A stretch of DNA of 64,000 bases from Blattamonas nauphoetae (lineage: Eukaryota > Preaxostyla > Oxymonadida): positions 434,001 to 498,000 of the forward strand of contig JARBJD010000013.1 of assembly GCA_033064195.1 (NCBI GenBank), written 5' to 3'. Numbering within the stretch: the first letter of the stretch is position 1; the number at the start of each line of letters is the position of its first letter. Shown one piece after another: positions 24,091 to 34,593 of this stretch. Both the position numbers and the translations under genes were made by a program. Below the pieces are notes generated by a model. It was not told where the DNA came from. It was given only the letters and a program-made list of their open reading frames with translations, and ran no database searches.

Positions 24091-25027
24091 ATGAACTCAC
24101 TCATACTCTTCTTCGTTGCTTTTCTTTTCTGTTCATCTTCATTATGCTCGAGCTTAAACAAAAACACTTCATCGAAATTGTCTGTTTCGATTCCTGTCGA
24201 CTTTAATCAGGTATTTATTTCTGGAATCATCCCAGACATTGCTAGGAAGAGTCACACATCAACGACATATCACATGGTTTTGAGCTGATGATCCGACCAA
24301 CATTCTGTCCTTCTCCGATGATCATCCCTTTATTCGAAATCAATGATTTTGTTAATTCTCGCAGCTTCTCTATCGAGCTATGAATACGATCCAGCCACCT
24401 TCGATAATTCTGAATTATCTTTGATCATTGGAAAGCCATTCCAACCTAACCCCAATATTGATGAAGTCGACTTTGTCATGAACACTTGCAAGAACCCTCC
24501 CACAGAATCCGATAATTTTGAGATGCACACTTGCTCTCTCAAAAAGGAGATTGGAAAAGCTAGTCATGGGGCAGTTGTTGGCAAGTACAGCACCACTTTC
24601 GGGACAAAGAGTTGGACCTCCATCGGATACCTGATGAAAAACGAAACATCTGGTTCTTATCAGCTGGCCCACTATTCTCCAAGCGAAAGGAAAGTTCTTG
24701 CTTCTGACATTTGCGATAGTAGTGACTGCGACTACCATTTCTATGAACTGCATCTCCTCAAGTAAATACGCGTCCATGAACATCTCGATATGTGTCATGG
24801 GATCAGCTAATTTCACGTCATCCGTTATAATTTGGGACAAACCTCCCTGTTTCTGCTTTTCCAATTCATTTCTATCTCCGACGCAACAATGTCACAACTC
24901 GACTTTTCTTCGTTATTTCAGTAACAAGGCAATTCTCACCTTCACCAAAAATGTGGGACGTGTTATCTCTCAACAAGAGACTGTTCTGCAGCATATTTAT
25001 GTGTTCATTTTGAGTCCTGATAGGTGA
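24091..25027 (+). CDS. Small secreted protein, three exons, unrecognised
   Basis: The ATG at 24091 starts a hydrophobic leader (MNSLILFFVAFLF). The third exon is well supported: donor GTAAAT at 24762, acceptor TTTCAG at 24921, joining CTCAA to TAACAAG so that LL-N-NKAILTFTKNV reads on to a TGA at 25025-25027. The first intron is less certain; 24131-24364 (GTTCAT...CTCGCAG) gives a 543-nt frame and 180 residues. A donor at 24211 has the better sequence but breaks phase. The mature protein has four or more Cys (MNTCKNPP, EMHTCSLKK, DICDSSDCDYH), Gly/Ser-rich strands, and no further membrane helix, suggesting a small disulfide-bonded secreted or lumenal domain. No family recognised. Confidence 0.55.
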
Positions 25028-25457
25028 TCATTCGGAAGAAAGGGTTGATCAACCGACGATGAGTGAAGGTCCACTCTCATCTCGAACTTGACAAGATAAT
25101 CTCTCTTGAAATAAAGACAGCTCAGCAGACAGCATCAGATGCACATTTAGAGGTTCTTTCTCAACTTTTCGGTTTTCTGACCATTCTAACCTTTGTGTCT
25201 TCACCCCTCCCTTTCATCCATCCTCTATGTTTCCGAATATTTCCGGATCATCATTCTCATCCACATCTTCATCTTCTTCCGCCAGTTTGTTCACGTTGTT
25301 CGCCATCTCCTCCAGTTGAAGCGATGATCATTCTGTTTCAACATCTCGCACAAGCTCTCACTGATTGTTTCGTTGGTTGTATCATGGCGATGGAATTGAC
25401 TCAGTCTTCCATCTGAAACCATCGAAGTCTTGGAACCAAAGGGCAGATCCCTCCACC
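25028..25457. other. Gene-free stretch before the tandem array
   Basis: No credible gene. The last ~30 bases (AAAGGGCAGATCC before the ATG) match the upstream segment of array copy E. Confidence 0.45.
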
Positions 25458-28259
25458 ATGCCTCCCAAGCATAAATTAGGGAGGAAACGCGCCGAAACAC
25501 AATCAAGTACTCGGACAAAACGTGACAAATCTTCGAAATCGGACAAACACATCATTCATTCAACCATTCCAGACTCCGTCAAAGTCAAACCCCAACCCTC
25601 GCTAGATTCACTTTCAATCTCATTCGCGGTTGATATCCTCACAATTACTGACAATGATCGGCACTTTGTTCGTGTGTCCAAACAGATTCTGCAGTACGAA
25701 CTGAAGCGAAAGCAAATGAATGTCTTCACAATGACGGAACAAGCACTTCTGGAGGGTGATGAGATCACTCTCCACACCTCCACCACATCAGATTGGCGGT
25801 TGGTCTTGCAAGATTCAATCACGGCAGACGCTCTACAGCAAGGGTGTATCTCGCTTTTCGAACAAGTCAACTCCAGATAAAACTTCACTCCAAATGAATT
25901 TTTTCACGCCGTGCATTACTTGGAGTACGCAACCATACACATCGAACATGGCGAAAATGGCTGCAGTACGTTCGTAGATATCATATTCACTGAGGAGAAA
26001 AACTGCCGTACAAAACTGCCGTCTGCTCTCATCAAACTGGTTTGCCATTCATCTAACAGGCTCCGAGCAGTTGCTCTCGCCTTCTTCGACGTGGGCATTT
26101 GGAATTCTGGAGGACAACTAAATCTTACAATGGCTGCAACAGGATTGTTGCCACAGCTCTTCAAGTGCCTGAAACCACACGAAATACCTTTAAACCGGAC
26201 AACATTCGAATTTCACCGCCACATCACATCAATTATGGACAATTTCTTCGTGAGGCCTCCACACTCCTTCGATCTCCAAAATCACACATCGAATCGCGTC
26301 GATCCCATTTTCCAGCCATTCTGCAACTATTTGCGGCATCTCATCGCCTCTCCAGTTTCTCCCACAGATTGTCCCTCTGGAATCTCGCTCTTTTCGAAGA
26401 TGCAGTTTTATGACGAAAACATCAAGTCTTTTCGGAATGGATGGTACCATCAAAACCTTGTACCCATTTTCTCTGAGCTGAGAGAGAACATGAAGGATGA
26501 ACTTGCCTCGTTGTTGGATCTTACCACCTCAAGAGAGACGCTGCACCAGCTTCTCTTTGGTGTACAGAAAAGGACGGACGAACTTGGCTGGGCAGAGACA
26601 TTTCCAAGTATCCTTGTTCGACTGAGCGAGGGGAGACACTTGTCCGATTTGGGACTCCAAGCTTTTCTGTTATTCATGTCCAATCGACCATATGGTGTGA
26701 AACCAGTGCTCCAGTCAGATGGAACATTCTCAATCGAAGTGGATGGCAAAGTCCAAGCAACTTTGGCACTTCCCACGCCATTCATCAACGCTCTCATCCC
26801 CACTCGGCCACACTTTGCCGCTGCCTTTCTCACCCGCTTTCATTGGTTTATCAATATGATCGATTCTGCGGCTCTTGTGAGGGACTTGAAGTGTGGTTGG
26901 TTTTCACAGTTATTCGAAGCAGCCAATCCTTCGAAGTTGCACTTCACTAATGAGTTGATCCATCTCCACAAACAACTCGTCGGCGTGATGCAGGACTATA
27001 TCTACAGAATTCAACGATTGGTAGCTTCGAAAAAGCATGACCTAATTCGAAGCGAACTGAACGAGATCTGTCTCTCCTTCCACAAAGTCACGAAAGACTA
27101 CATTGTCCATCTCTCACTCCATCCGTTCGCCTTGATCACGAAATGCAACTCCAACGCCGTCCTTGACTTGTTGACAAAATTCTTTCGACCAGACTTTGAA
27201 AACAGCGAGACGAAGCCATTTCGAGAGAAATTGAGGAAAGACATGGATGAGGCTGCCCTCTCGTCGTCATCCCCGCCCTTCATCCTCACATCTGAACTCG
27301 TCTGTCGTCTCACCGACGACGAGATCATGAATGTTGTGGACAGAATTGTTGCTCTGCTCGAAAGCGACTCTCCCATCTCTGACGACACGATCCTTCGGAT
27401 CTGCGCGTTCCACACGAACCAACTGAAGTCTGTGTTTCTTCCGGAATTGTTCAGAAGCGCGGGGAGATCAACGGAACAATACTTCCACGCACTCAACTCT
27501 CTCCTCTCTCTCCCACTCGACCATTTCGATCAGCATCGAATCAACTCTCTCCTCTCCACGAAGCCGAAGACACTTCGACCAACACTCGACGAATGGGACG
27601 ATGTGGATCTTTCGACAGTTGGTGTTGTGATGCCAACCATACACCAGAACAGTGTCACCTTCAACACTGCCTCGTCACAACTCCTCACATATGCTCTTTC
27701 CATTCTGCCTCAGATGTCTCACTGTGCGTCTCGGCTGACTCGCTATCAGCTCGAACGACTTCTTTCTCCATCCATTGACCTTCTCTTCAAGTTCTCGTTC
27801 CAACAAGACTCATCTGACTCACAGTTCCGATGGGATCGTGAAGCAGCGTTCGTCGAACTCAGCAGATTGTGTGAGCAGCGTGTGATTGTCCAGTGTCTCA
27901 GCAGGATCGGGTTTTTCTCTCGCATTGTCGATGGATTGCTCGATGACGATCTCTTCTTCAAATCCAAATCTGTCCTCGATATCTTTCTCCATCAACCACG
28001 ATATTCTGGCGATGACAGAGCAGAAAAGAAGATGCTCCGAAGAAGAGTCCACCACTTTCTGGAAGAAGGCTGGCAGGATGTTCTGGACCTCCTCTTGGGC
28101 AGGAAGACGACTCGTGATGGATTCAACTATGGGCTGTCCCGAATCATGGGGATACTGAATCACGGGTATAAACGCGAAAATCAGATGTTTCAACAACTTG
28201 GCAACATCGCGGAAATGATGGGATTCTTTGGAGCGAACTTGAACAGGCGAATGTATTAG
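25458..28259 (+). pseudogene. Array copy A of the ~930-residue helical family, one in-frame stop
   Basis: Starts at the family ATG (MPPKHKLGRKRAE) and ends at the conserved GANLNRRMY-TAG. Full length, about 933 codons, but codon TAA at 25878-25880 (VNSR-stop) interrupts the N-terminal third where copies C, D and E read on. Downstream sequence stays in frame (TPNEFFHAVHYLEYA), so this is a single nonsense change, not decay. The two separated open parts are 141 and about 790 codons. Blocks closely match copy D (HYLEYATIHIEHGENGCST). Read-through or a restart at MHYLEY (25911) could still give a long product. Function unknown; predicted all-helical with a basic N-terminus. Confidence 0.75.
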
Positions 28260-28293
28260 AATGTCACTCATCGATACTGTCTGCTCCATCGCA

Positions 28294-28325
28294 TTTGTTT
28301 GAGTTGCTATCGAATAAATCACTTT
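28294..28325 (+). promoter_or_regulatory. Conserved 3' element with AATAAA in array spacers
   Basis: GAGTTGCTATCGAATAAATC occurs 35-60 bp after the stop of copies A, B, C and D. The AATAAA core is a candidate polyadenylation signal. The inference rests on position and conservation only. Confidence 0.4.
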
Positions 28326-28331
28326 CATTGA

Positions 28332-28793
28332 TCAAACCATTTCATTAATCACATTCATCTCACCACAGTGATCACGTAGTTGGATTTTGGTGAAGACTAC
28401 ACATTTCAAAGTCAAAACACGTCATCGAAAGAAGCCACTGTGGCTGTAAACATCAAATCCAAGGGCTGATCCACCCCATATGCCCCCAAAGCATAAATTA
28501 GGGAGGAAACAAAACAAACCACAATCAAATCCTCGGACACAACGTGCCCCATCTTCGACATCGGACACACACCTCGTTCATTTAACTATCACACACTCCA
28601 AACAAAACGACACCAAATCCTCGCTTGATCCTCCTTCAATCTCAATTACGACAGATGTAGTCACCATTACTGCCAATGATCGGTACTATGTTCGTGTCTC
28701 AAAACAGATTCTGCAGAACGAACTGAAAAGAAAGCGAATCAATGTCGAATCACTGTTGGAACAAGCACTTCTGGAGGGTGATGAGATCTCTCT
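28332..28793 (+). repeat. 462-bp block identical to 31389-31850
   Basis: By eye every base from 28332 to 28793 equals the base 3,057 further on. It covers the spacer and the first ~105 codons of copies B and C, then similarity drops abruptly on both sides. This is the signature of a recent gene-conversion tract or crossover product. Confidence 0.85.
28461..28479 (+). promoter_or_regulatory. Conserved GATCC-N7-ATG start context
   Basis: A block AAGGGCWGATCC (looser in F) ends 7-8 bases before the ATG in all six array copies: 25439-25450, 28461-28472, 31518-31529, 34575-34586, 37493-37504 and 43273-43284. It is kept even where the rest of the spacer differs (A, E, F), so it may be a core promoter/initiator or translation-start context. 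Confidence 0.5.
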
Positions 28794-31316
28794 CCTCACC
28801 TCCACCCCGTCAGATTGGAGATTATTCTTGCAAGATTCAATCACAACCGATGATCTCAAGCAAGGATGTTTCTCACTTTTCGAACAAGTCAACTCCGAAA
28901 TAAAAATGACCCCAAATGAAGTTGTCCACGCTGTGCATTTCCTGGAATACGCAACCATACACATCAAATATCGCGGAAATGGCTACAGTACGCTCATTGA
29001 AACCATATTCCCTGAAGGGAGACTCCACTCTAGAAAACTGATGTCTGCTCTCATCAAACTGATTTGTCATCCATCAAACACACTCCGAACAGCTGCTCTC
29101 TCCTTCCTCGCAACTTCTTTACGGACTTCAAGCGATGAATTCCTCCTTGCAGTGGTAGACACAGGATTGTTCCCTCAACTCATCGAAGACTTGAAGCCCC
29201 ACGAAATCCCTTTCAACCGTACAACAATCGACTTCCACCGCCATTTCACATCGATTGCGGACGTTTTACTCTTCTTTTTAACCCCAGAGAGAATCCACAG
29301 CCTTCTCCAAGTGACCCATTCATACTCAAGTGCCGCACAACTCATATCCTTATTCATCGATCCCATTTACCGACTTCTTTGCACATATGTTCGATATCTC
29401 GTAAACCATCTATTTATCCCACTGATTTTCCCACTGAAATCCCACCAACATGGGATGATTGGATTTACATGTTCATCATCAAATGTTGTCAATGTCCTTC
29501 GTCCCATCCGGAACTGAAGAGATTGTTTGATGAGCTGAGAAAGATCATGACGGAAGAGCTTGTTTCATCGTTGGGTCTTGAAATAACAGGCGAAGAACTA
29601 AGCCAGCTTCTCTCTCGCGAACGTAGCAAAATGGACGAACACCGCTGGGTGGATATTTTTGCCGATATCCTTGTTCGACTGAACGAGGGGAAACAGATCT
29701 CCGATTTGGGACTCCACGCGTTGCCGTGGTTCTTATCCAGTCGACCATTCGGACTAAAAACGGTCTTCAGGTCGGACGGAACATTTTCACTCAAAGTGGA
29801 CGGCAGAAAAAAATCAATGTTGGAACTGCCTTCGAAGACACTCGGCGCTCTCATCACCACTCGGCCACACTACGCCTCTGCCATTCTCGAAGGGTTCAGT
29901 CCTTTCACGAGGGTGATCAATGATGAAGCTCTTGAGAGGCATCTGACGGATGGATGGTTCGCGAGCATGTTCAATGCAATCATTCCTTCGAAGTTGCCGT
30001 TCACGAACGAGTTCATCCCTCTCCACAAACACCTCGTCAAAGAGATGAGTGACTGTCTCTTCAAGATTCAAAATGATGATGAATGGAGAGAGATCTTCCG
30101 ATCTCAAAGCCAACTGAACGAGCTGTATCTCTCCCTCCACAAAATCACACGAAACTATGTTATCCATCTCTCACTCCATCCATTTGCTTGTGTACCTAAG
30201 TTCAGTCACAACCCCGTCCTTGACTTCTTGACCCACTTTTTTGGACCAGACCTCGAAGACAGCGTGACGAAGCCTTTTCGAGAGCAATTGAGGAAAGACA
30301 TGGATGAGGCTGCTCTCTCGTCGTCATCCCCGCCATTCATCCTCACATCTGACCTTGTTTGTCGTCTCACCGACGATGAGATCATGAATGTTGTGGATCG
30401 AATTGTTGCTCTGCTCGAAAGCGACTTTCCCATCTCTGACGACACCATCCTTCGGATTTGCGCGTTCCACACGAACCAACTGAAATGTGTGTATCTTCCG
30501 GAATTGTTCAGAAAAGCAGGGAGATCGACAGAACAATATTTCCACGCACTCAACTCTCTCATCTCTGTTCCACTCGACTATTTCGATCTGCATCGAATCA
30601 ACTCTCTTCTCACCTCGAGACCAGACTCTCTTCAACCAACACTCGATGAGTGGGACGATGTGGATCTTTCGACAGTTGGAATTATGATGCCAACCATCAA
30701 CAGGAACAGTGTCACCGTCAAGTCTGCCTCGTCACAACTCCTTGATTTTACCAAAGAAATCTTGCCTCAACTGTCGCACTGTGCGTCTCGCCTGACTCTC
30801 TCGCAGATCGAGCGACTGCTCGCACCAACCATCAACGTGCTCAGCGAGTTCTACAACCAACAGAACTCCTCAGAATTCAAGTTCAGAAAGGATCGAGCCA
30901 AAGTGTTTATTGAACTCAGCAGATTGTGTGAGCAGCGTGTGATTGCACAGTGTCTCGGCAGGATCGGATTCTTCTCCCGCATTGTCGATGGATTGTTGGA
31001 TGACAGCACTTTCAACGCATCCAAATGTTTTATCAACATCTTTCTCCGTCAAACCAGCTCGTCTGGCAACGAAGCAACAAAAATCAAGACGCTCCGAAGG
31101 AGAGCATACCACTTTCTGGAGGAAGGCTGGCAGAATGTTCTGGAGATCCTCTTTTTCAGACAGACAACTCAAAACCGATTCAGCGATCAACTGTCCCGAA
31201 TGATGGGGGTGCTGAACTACGGGTTGAATCCCGAAAGGGATCGTTTTCCACAACTTGGCCACATCGTGGAAATGATGGACTTCTGTGGAGCGAACTTGAA
31301 CGGGCGAATGTATTAG
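28480..31316 (+). pseudogene. Array copy B of the helical family, one-base frameshift
   Basis: ATG at 28480 (MPPKHKLGRKQNKPQ) and stop TAG after GANLNGRMY at 31316. Length 2,837 nt is one base short of a multiple of three: near 29401-29407 the frame changes between YVRYLVN and IYPTDFPTE, where copy C reads YLRYLIACPACPTD. All other family landmarks are present: DMDEAALSSSSPPFILTSD, LTDDEIMNVVDRIVALLES, STEQYFHALNSL, LDEWDDVDLSTVG. The first 105 codons are identical to copy C. Either a young pseudogene or a sequencing error. Confidence 0.75.
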
Positions 31317-31536
31317 AATGATACACATCGATGCTGTCTGCTCCATCACATTCGTTTGAGTTGCTATCGAATAAATCACTTTCATTGTTCAAACCATTTC
31401 ATTAATCACATTCATCTCACCACAGTGATCACGTAGTTGGATTTTGGTGAAGACTACACATTTCAAAGTCAAAACACGTCATCGAAAGAAGCCACTGTGG
31501 CTGTAAACATCAAATCCAAGGGCTGATCCACCCCAT

Positions 31537-34359
31537 ATGCCCCCAAAGCATAAATTAGGGAGGAAACAAAACAAACCACAATCAAATCCTCGGACACAAC
31601 GTGCCCCATCTTCGACATCGGACACACACCTCGTTCATTTAACTATCACACACTCCAAACAAAACGACACCAAATCCTCGCTTGATCCTCCTTCAATCTC
31701 AATTACGACAGATGTAGTCACCATTACTGCCAATGATCGGTACTATGTTCGTGTCTCAAAACAGATTCTGCAGAACGAACTGAAAAGAAAGCGAATCAAT
31801 GTCGAATCACTGTTGGAACAAGCACTTCTGGAGGGTGATGAGATCTCTCTTCCCGCCTCCGCCCCGTCAGATTGGCGGTTGGTCTTGCAAGATTCAATCA
31901 CGGCAGACGCTCTAAAGCAAGGGTGTATCTCGCTTTTCGAACAAGTCCAAAATGGAATGAAATTTTCGCCAATTGAAGTTTTTCATGCCGTCCGTTTCCT
32001 GGAATACGCAACCATACACATCGAATATCGTGAAACAGGCCACGCATCGCTCATTGAATCCATATTCCCTGAAGAGGTGCAATGCCAAACGAAACTGACG
32101 TCTGCTCTCATCAAGCTCGTTTGCCATCCATCTGACAAGCTCAGAGAAGCTTCTCTCTCCTTCTTTGATGTTTATCTTTCAAATTCGAGAGATGAATTCC
32201 TTTTTGCAGTGGCTGCCACAGGATTGTTGCCTCAACTCTTCGAACATCTGAAACCCCACGAAATCCCATTGAACCGAACGACTCTTGACTTCCACCGCCA
32301 TTTTACATCGATTATGGACAATTTCTTCCGTTGTTCATCATGGCGTAGCTTTGGACCTCTCACACTCAGATTGGATGCTCATTCCGCCAAAGAGGCAATA
32401 TCAAAACTCATCGGCCCCCTTTTCCAACCATTCTGCGCATATTTGCGGTATCTCATCGCCTGTCCAGCTTGTCCCACAGACTCTCCCTCTGGAATCTCGC
32501 TCTTGTCGAATCTGCGAATGTACAAAGAAAGGGTCTTGTATTTGCATGATAATTTAACCAATCCGGAGCTGCAGAGATTTTTTGATGAGCTGAGAAAGAA
32601 CATGACGGAAGAGCTTGTTTCATCGTTGGGTCTAGAAACGACGAAAGAATCACTGCACCGGCTTCTCTTTGGTGAACGGAAAATGACGAATGAACTCCGC
32701 TGGGTGGAGATATTTGAAGAAATCCTTGCTCGACTGAGCGAGGGGAGACAATTCTCCGATTTGGGACTGCAAGCGTTTTGGTGCTTCATGTTTCGTCGCC
32801 CCAATCATGTCAAACCAGTCTTCAGGTCGGATGGAACCTTCTCGCTCAGAGTTGGCGGCAAAATCCAATCAACGTTGGAACTGCCTTCGAGGACACTCGG
32901 CACTCTCATCACCACTCGGCCACATTACGTCGCAGCCATTCTCGACGAGTTCCATCCGTTCACGAATGAGATCAACGACGATGGTGCTCTTCTGAGACAC
33001 CTGAAGGATGGATGGTTCGCGAGCCTGTTCAATGCCATCACTCTTTTGAATTTCCCGTTCACGAATGAATTCATGCCGCTCCACACACAACTCGTTCGCG
33101 TGATGCAGGACTGTCTCTACAAGATTCAAAATGATGATGAATCGGAGGAGCGCTTCCGATCTCTAAGCCAACTGAACAAGCTGTATCTCTCCCTCCACAA
33201 AATCACACGAAACTATGTTATCCATCTCTCCCTCCATCCATATGCAATAGTCAAGAGGTACTCTGACAACCCCGTCCTTGACTTCTTGACAAAGTTCTTT
33301 CGACGTGATTTCGAAGACAGCGTGACGAAGACGTTTCGAGAGAAGTTGAGGAAAGACATGGATGAATCTGCTCTCTCGTCGTCATCCCCGCCATTCATCC
33401 TCACATCTGAACTTGTCTGTCCTCTCACCGACGAAGAGATCATGAATGTTGTGGACAGAATTGTTGCTCTGCTCGAAAGCGACTCTCCCATCTCTGACGA
33501 CACCATCCTTCGGATCTGCACTTTCACCAAAATGAAACTGAAATCTGTGTATCTTCCGGAATTGTTCAGAAAAGCGGGGAGATCAACAGAACAATACTTC
33601 CACGCTCTCAACTCTCTCCTCTCTCTCCCACTCGACCATTTCGATCTGCATCCAATCAACTCTCTCCTCACCCCTAAGCCAAAGACACTTCGACCAACAT
33701 TTAACGAATGGGACGATGTGGATCTCACAACAGTTGGTGTTATGACGTCAACCATCCACAAGACCCACAAATATTTCGTATCTGCCTCGCCACAACTCCT
33801 TGATTTCGTCGCTGACGTTCTGCCTCGACTATCACATTGTGCGAGTCGACTGACTCTCTCACAGCTCGAACGACTGATCGCTCCATCCATCAACCTGATC
33901 AGCAAAGTCTATCTCATCAAACCCTCCACGAAGTACACATTAAGACACAGTCGAGAGGATGTCTTTCTCGAAATCAGCAGATTGTGTGAGCAGCGTGTGA
34001 TTGCCCAGTGTCTCAGCAGGATCGGGTTCTTCTCTCACATTGTTGGTGGATTGTTGGATGATCGCACTTTCAACGCATCCAAATGTTTTCTCAACATCTT
34101 TCTCCTTCAAACACGCTCTTCTGGCGATGAAAGAGCAGAAAAGAAGATGCTTCGAAGGAGAGTCCCCCACTTTCTGGAGGAAGGCTGGCAGGATGTCTTG
34201 GAGTTCCTCGTTATCCGAAAGAAGACTCCAGACGGATTCAGCAGTCAAGTATCTCGAATGATGGGGATGCTGAACGGCGGGAATAACCCCGAAAGGGACA
34301 CTGTTCAACAACTTGGCCAAATCGAGGAAATGATGAACTTCTATGGAGCTAATTTGTAA
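31537..34359 (+). CDS. Array copy C of the helical family, intact (940 residues)
   Basis: Complete frame from the ATG at 31537 to TAA after YGANL. No intron, no signal peptide, no membrane segment. Residues 1-30 are basic and Lys/Arg/Gln-rich (MPPKHKLGRKQNK), possibly a nuclear-targeting or nucleic-acid-contacting tail. The rest is predicted helical with paired Leu-rich helices reminiscent of HEAT/ARM scaffolds. The best-conserved block in the array is around 605-660 (SSSPPFILTSELVC, then LTDEEIMNVVDRIVALLE) and 720-730 (EWDDVDLTTVGV). I do not recognise the family. Segments match different siblings: N-terminus as B, middle and TFTKMKLKSVYLPELFRK as E. Confidence 0.85.
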   Translation: MPPKHKLGRKQNKPQSNPRTQRAPSSTSDTHLVHLTITHSKQNDTKSSLDPPSISITTDVVTITANDRYYVRVSKQILQNELKRKRINVESLLEQALLEGDEISLPASAPSDWRLVLQDSITADALKQGCISLFEQVQNGMKFSPIEVFHAVRFLEYATIHIEYRETGHASLIESIFPEEVQCQTKLTSALIKLVCHPSDKLREASLSFFDVYLSNSRDEFLFAVAATGLLPQLFEHLKPHEIPLNRTTLDFHRHFTSIMDNFFRCSSWRSFGPLTLRLDAHSAKEAISKLIGPLFQPFCAYLRYLIACPACPTDSPSGISLLSNLRMYKERVLYLHDNLTNPELQRFFDELRKNMTEELVSSLGLETTKESLHRLLFGERKMTNELRWVEIFEEILARLSEGRQFSDLGLQAFWCFMFRRPNHVKPVFRSDGTFSLRVGGKIQSTLELPSRTLGTLITTRPHYVAAILDEFHPFTNEINDDGALLRHLKDGWFASLFNAITLLNFPFTNEFMPLHTQLVRVMQDCLYKIQNDDESEERFRSLSQLNKLYLSLHKITRNYVIHLSLHPYAIVKRYSDNPVLDFLTKFFRRDFEDSVTKTFREKLRKDMDESALSSSSPPFILTSELVCPLTDEEIMNVVDRIVALLESDSPISDDTILRICTFTKMKLKSVYLPELFRKAGRSTEQYFHALNSLLSLPLDHFDLHPINSLLTPKPKTLRPTFNEWDDVDLTTVGVMTSTIHKTHKYFVSASPQLLDFVADVLPRLSHCASRLTLSQLERLIAPSINLISKVYLIKPSTKYTLRHSREDVFLEISRLCEQRVIAQCLSRIGFFSHIVGGLLDDRTFNASKCFLNIFLLQTRSSGDERAEKKMLRRRVPHFLEEGWQDVLEFLVIRKKTPDGFSSQVSRMMGMLNGGNNPERDTVQQLGQIEEMMNFYGANL

Positions 34360-34593
34360 TGTCGAACAAATTAGAAAGTCACGCATCGATACTGTCTCCT
34401 CCATCGCATTTGTTTGAGTTGCTATCGAATAAATCACTTTCATTGTTCAAACCATTTCATTAATCACATTCACCTCACCACAGTGATCACGTAGTTCGAT
34501 TTGGGTGAAGACTTCACATTTCAAGTGGAACAGATGTCATCGAGAGAAGAGACCTGAACAGAAACTTCAAATCCAAGGGCTGATCCACACGAA

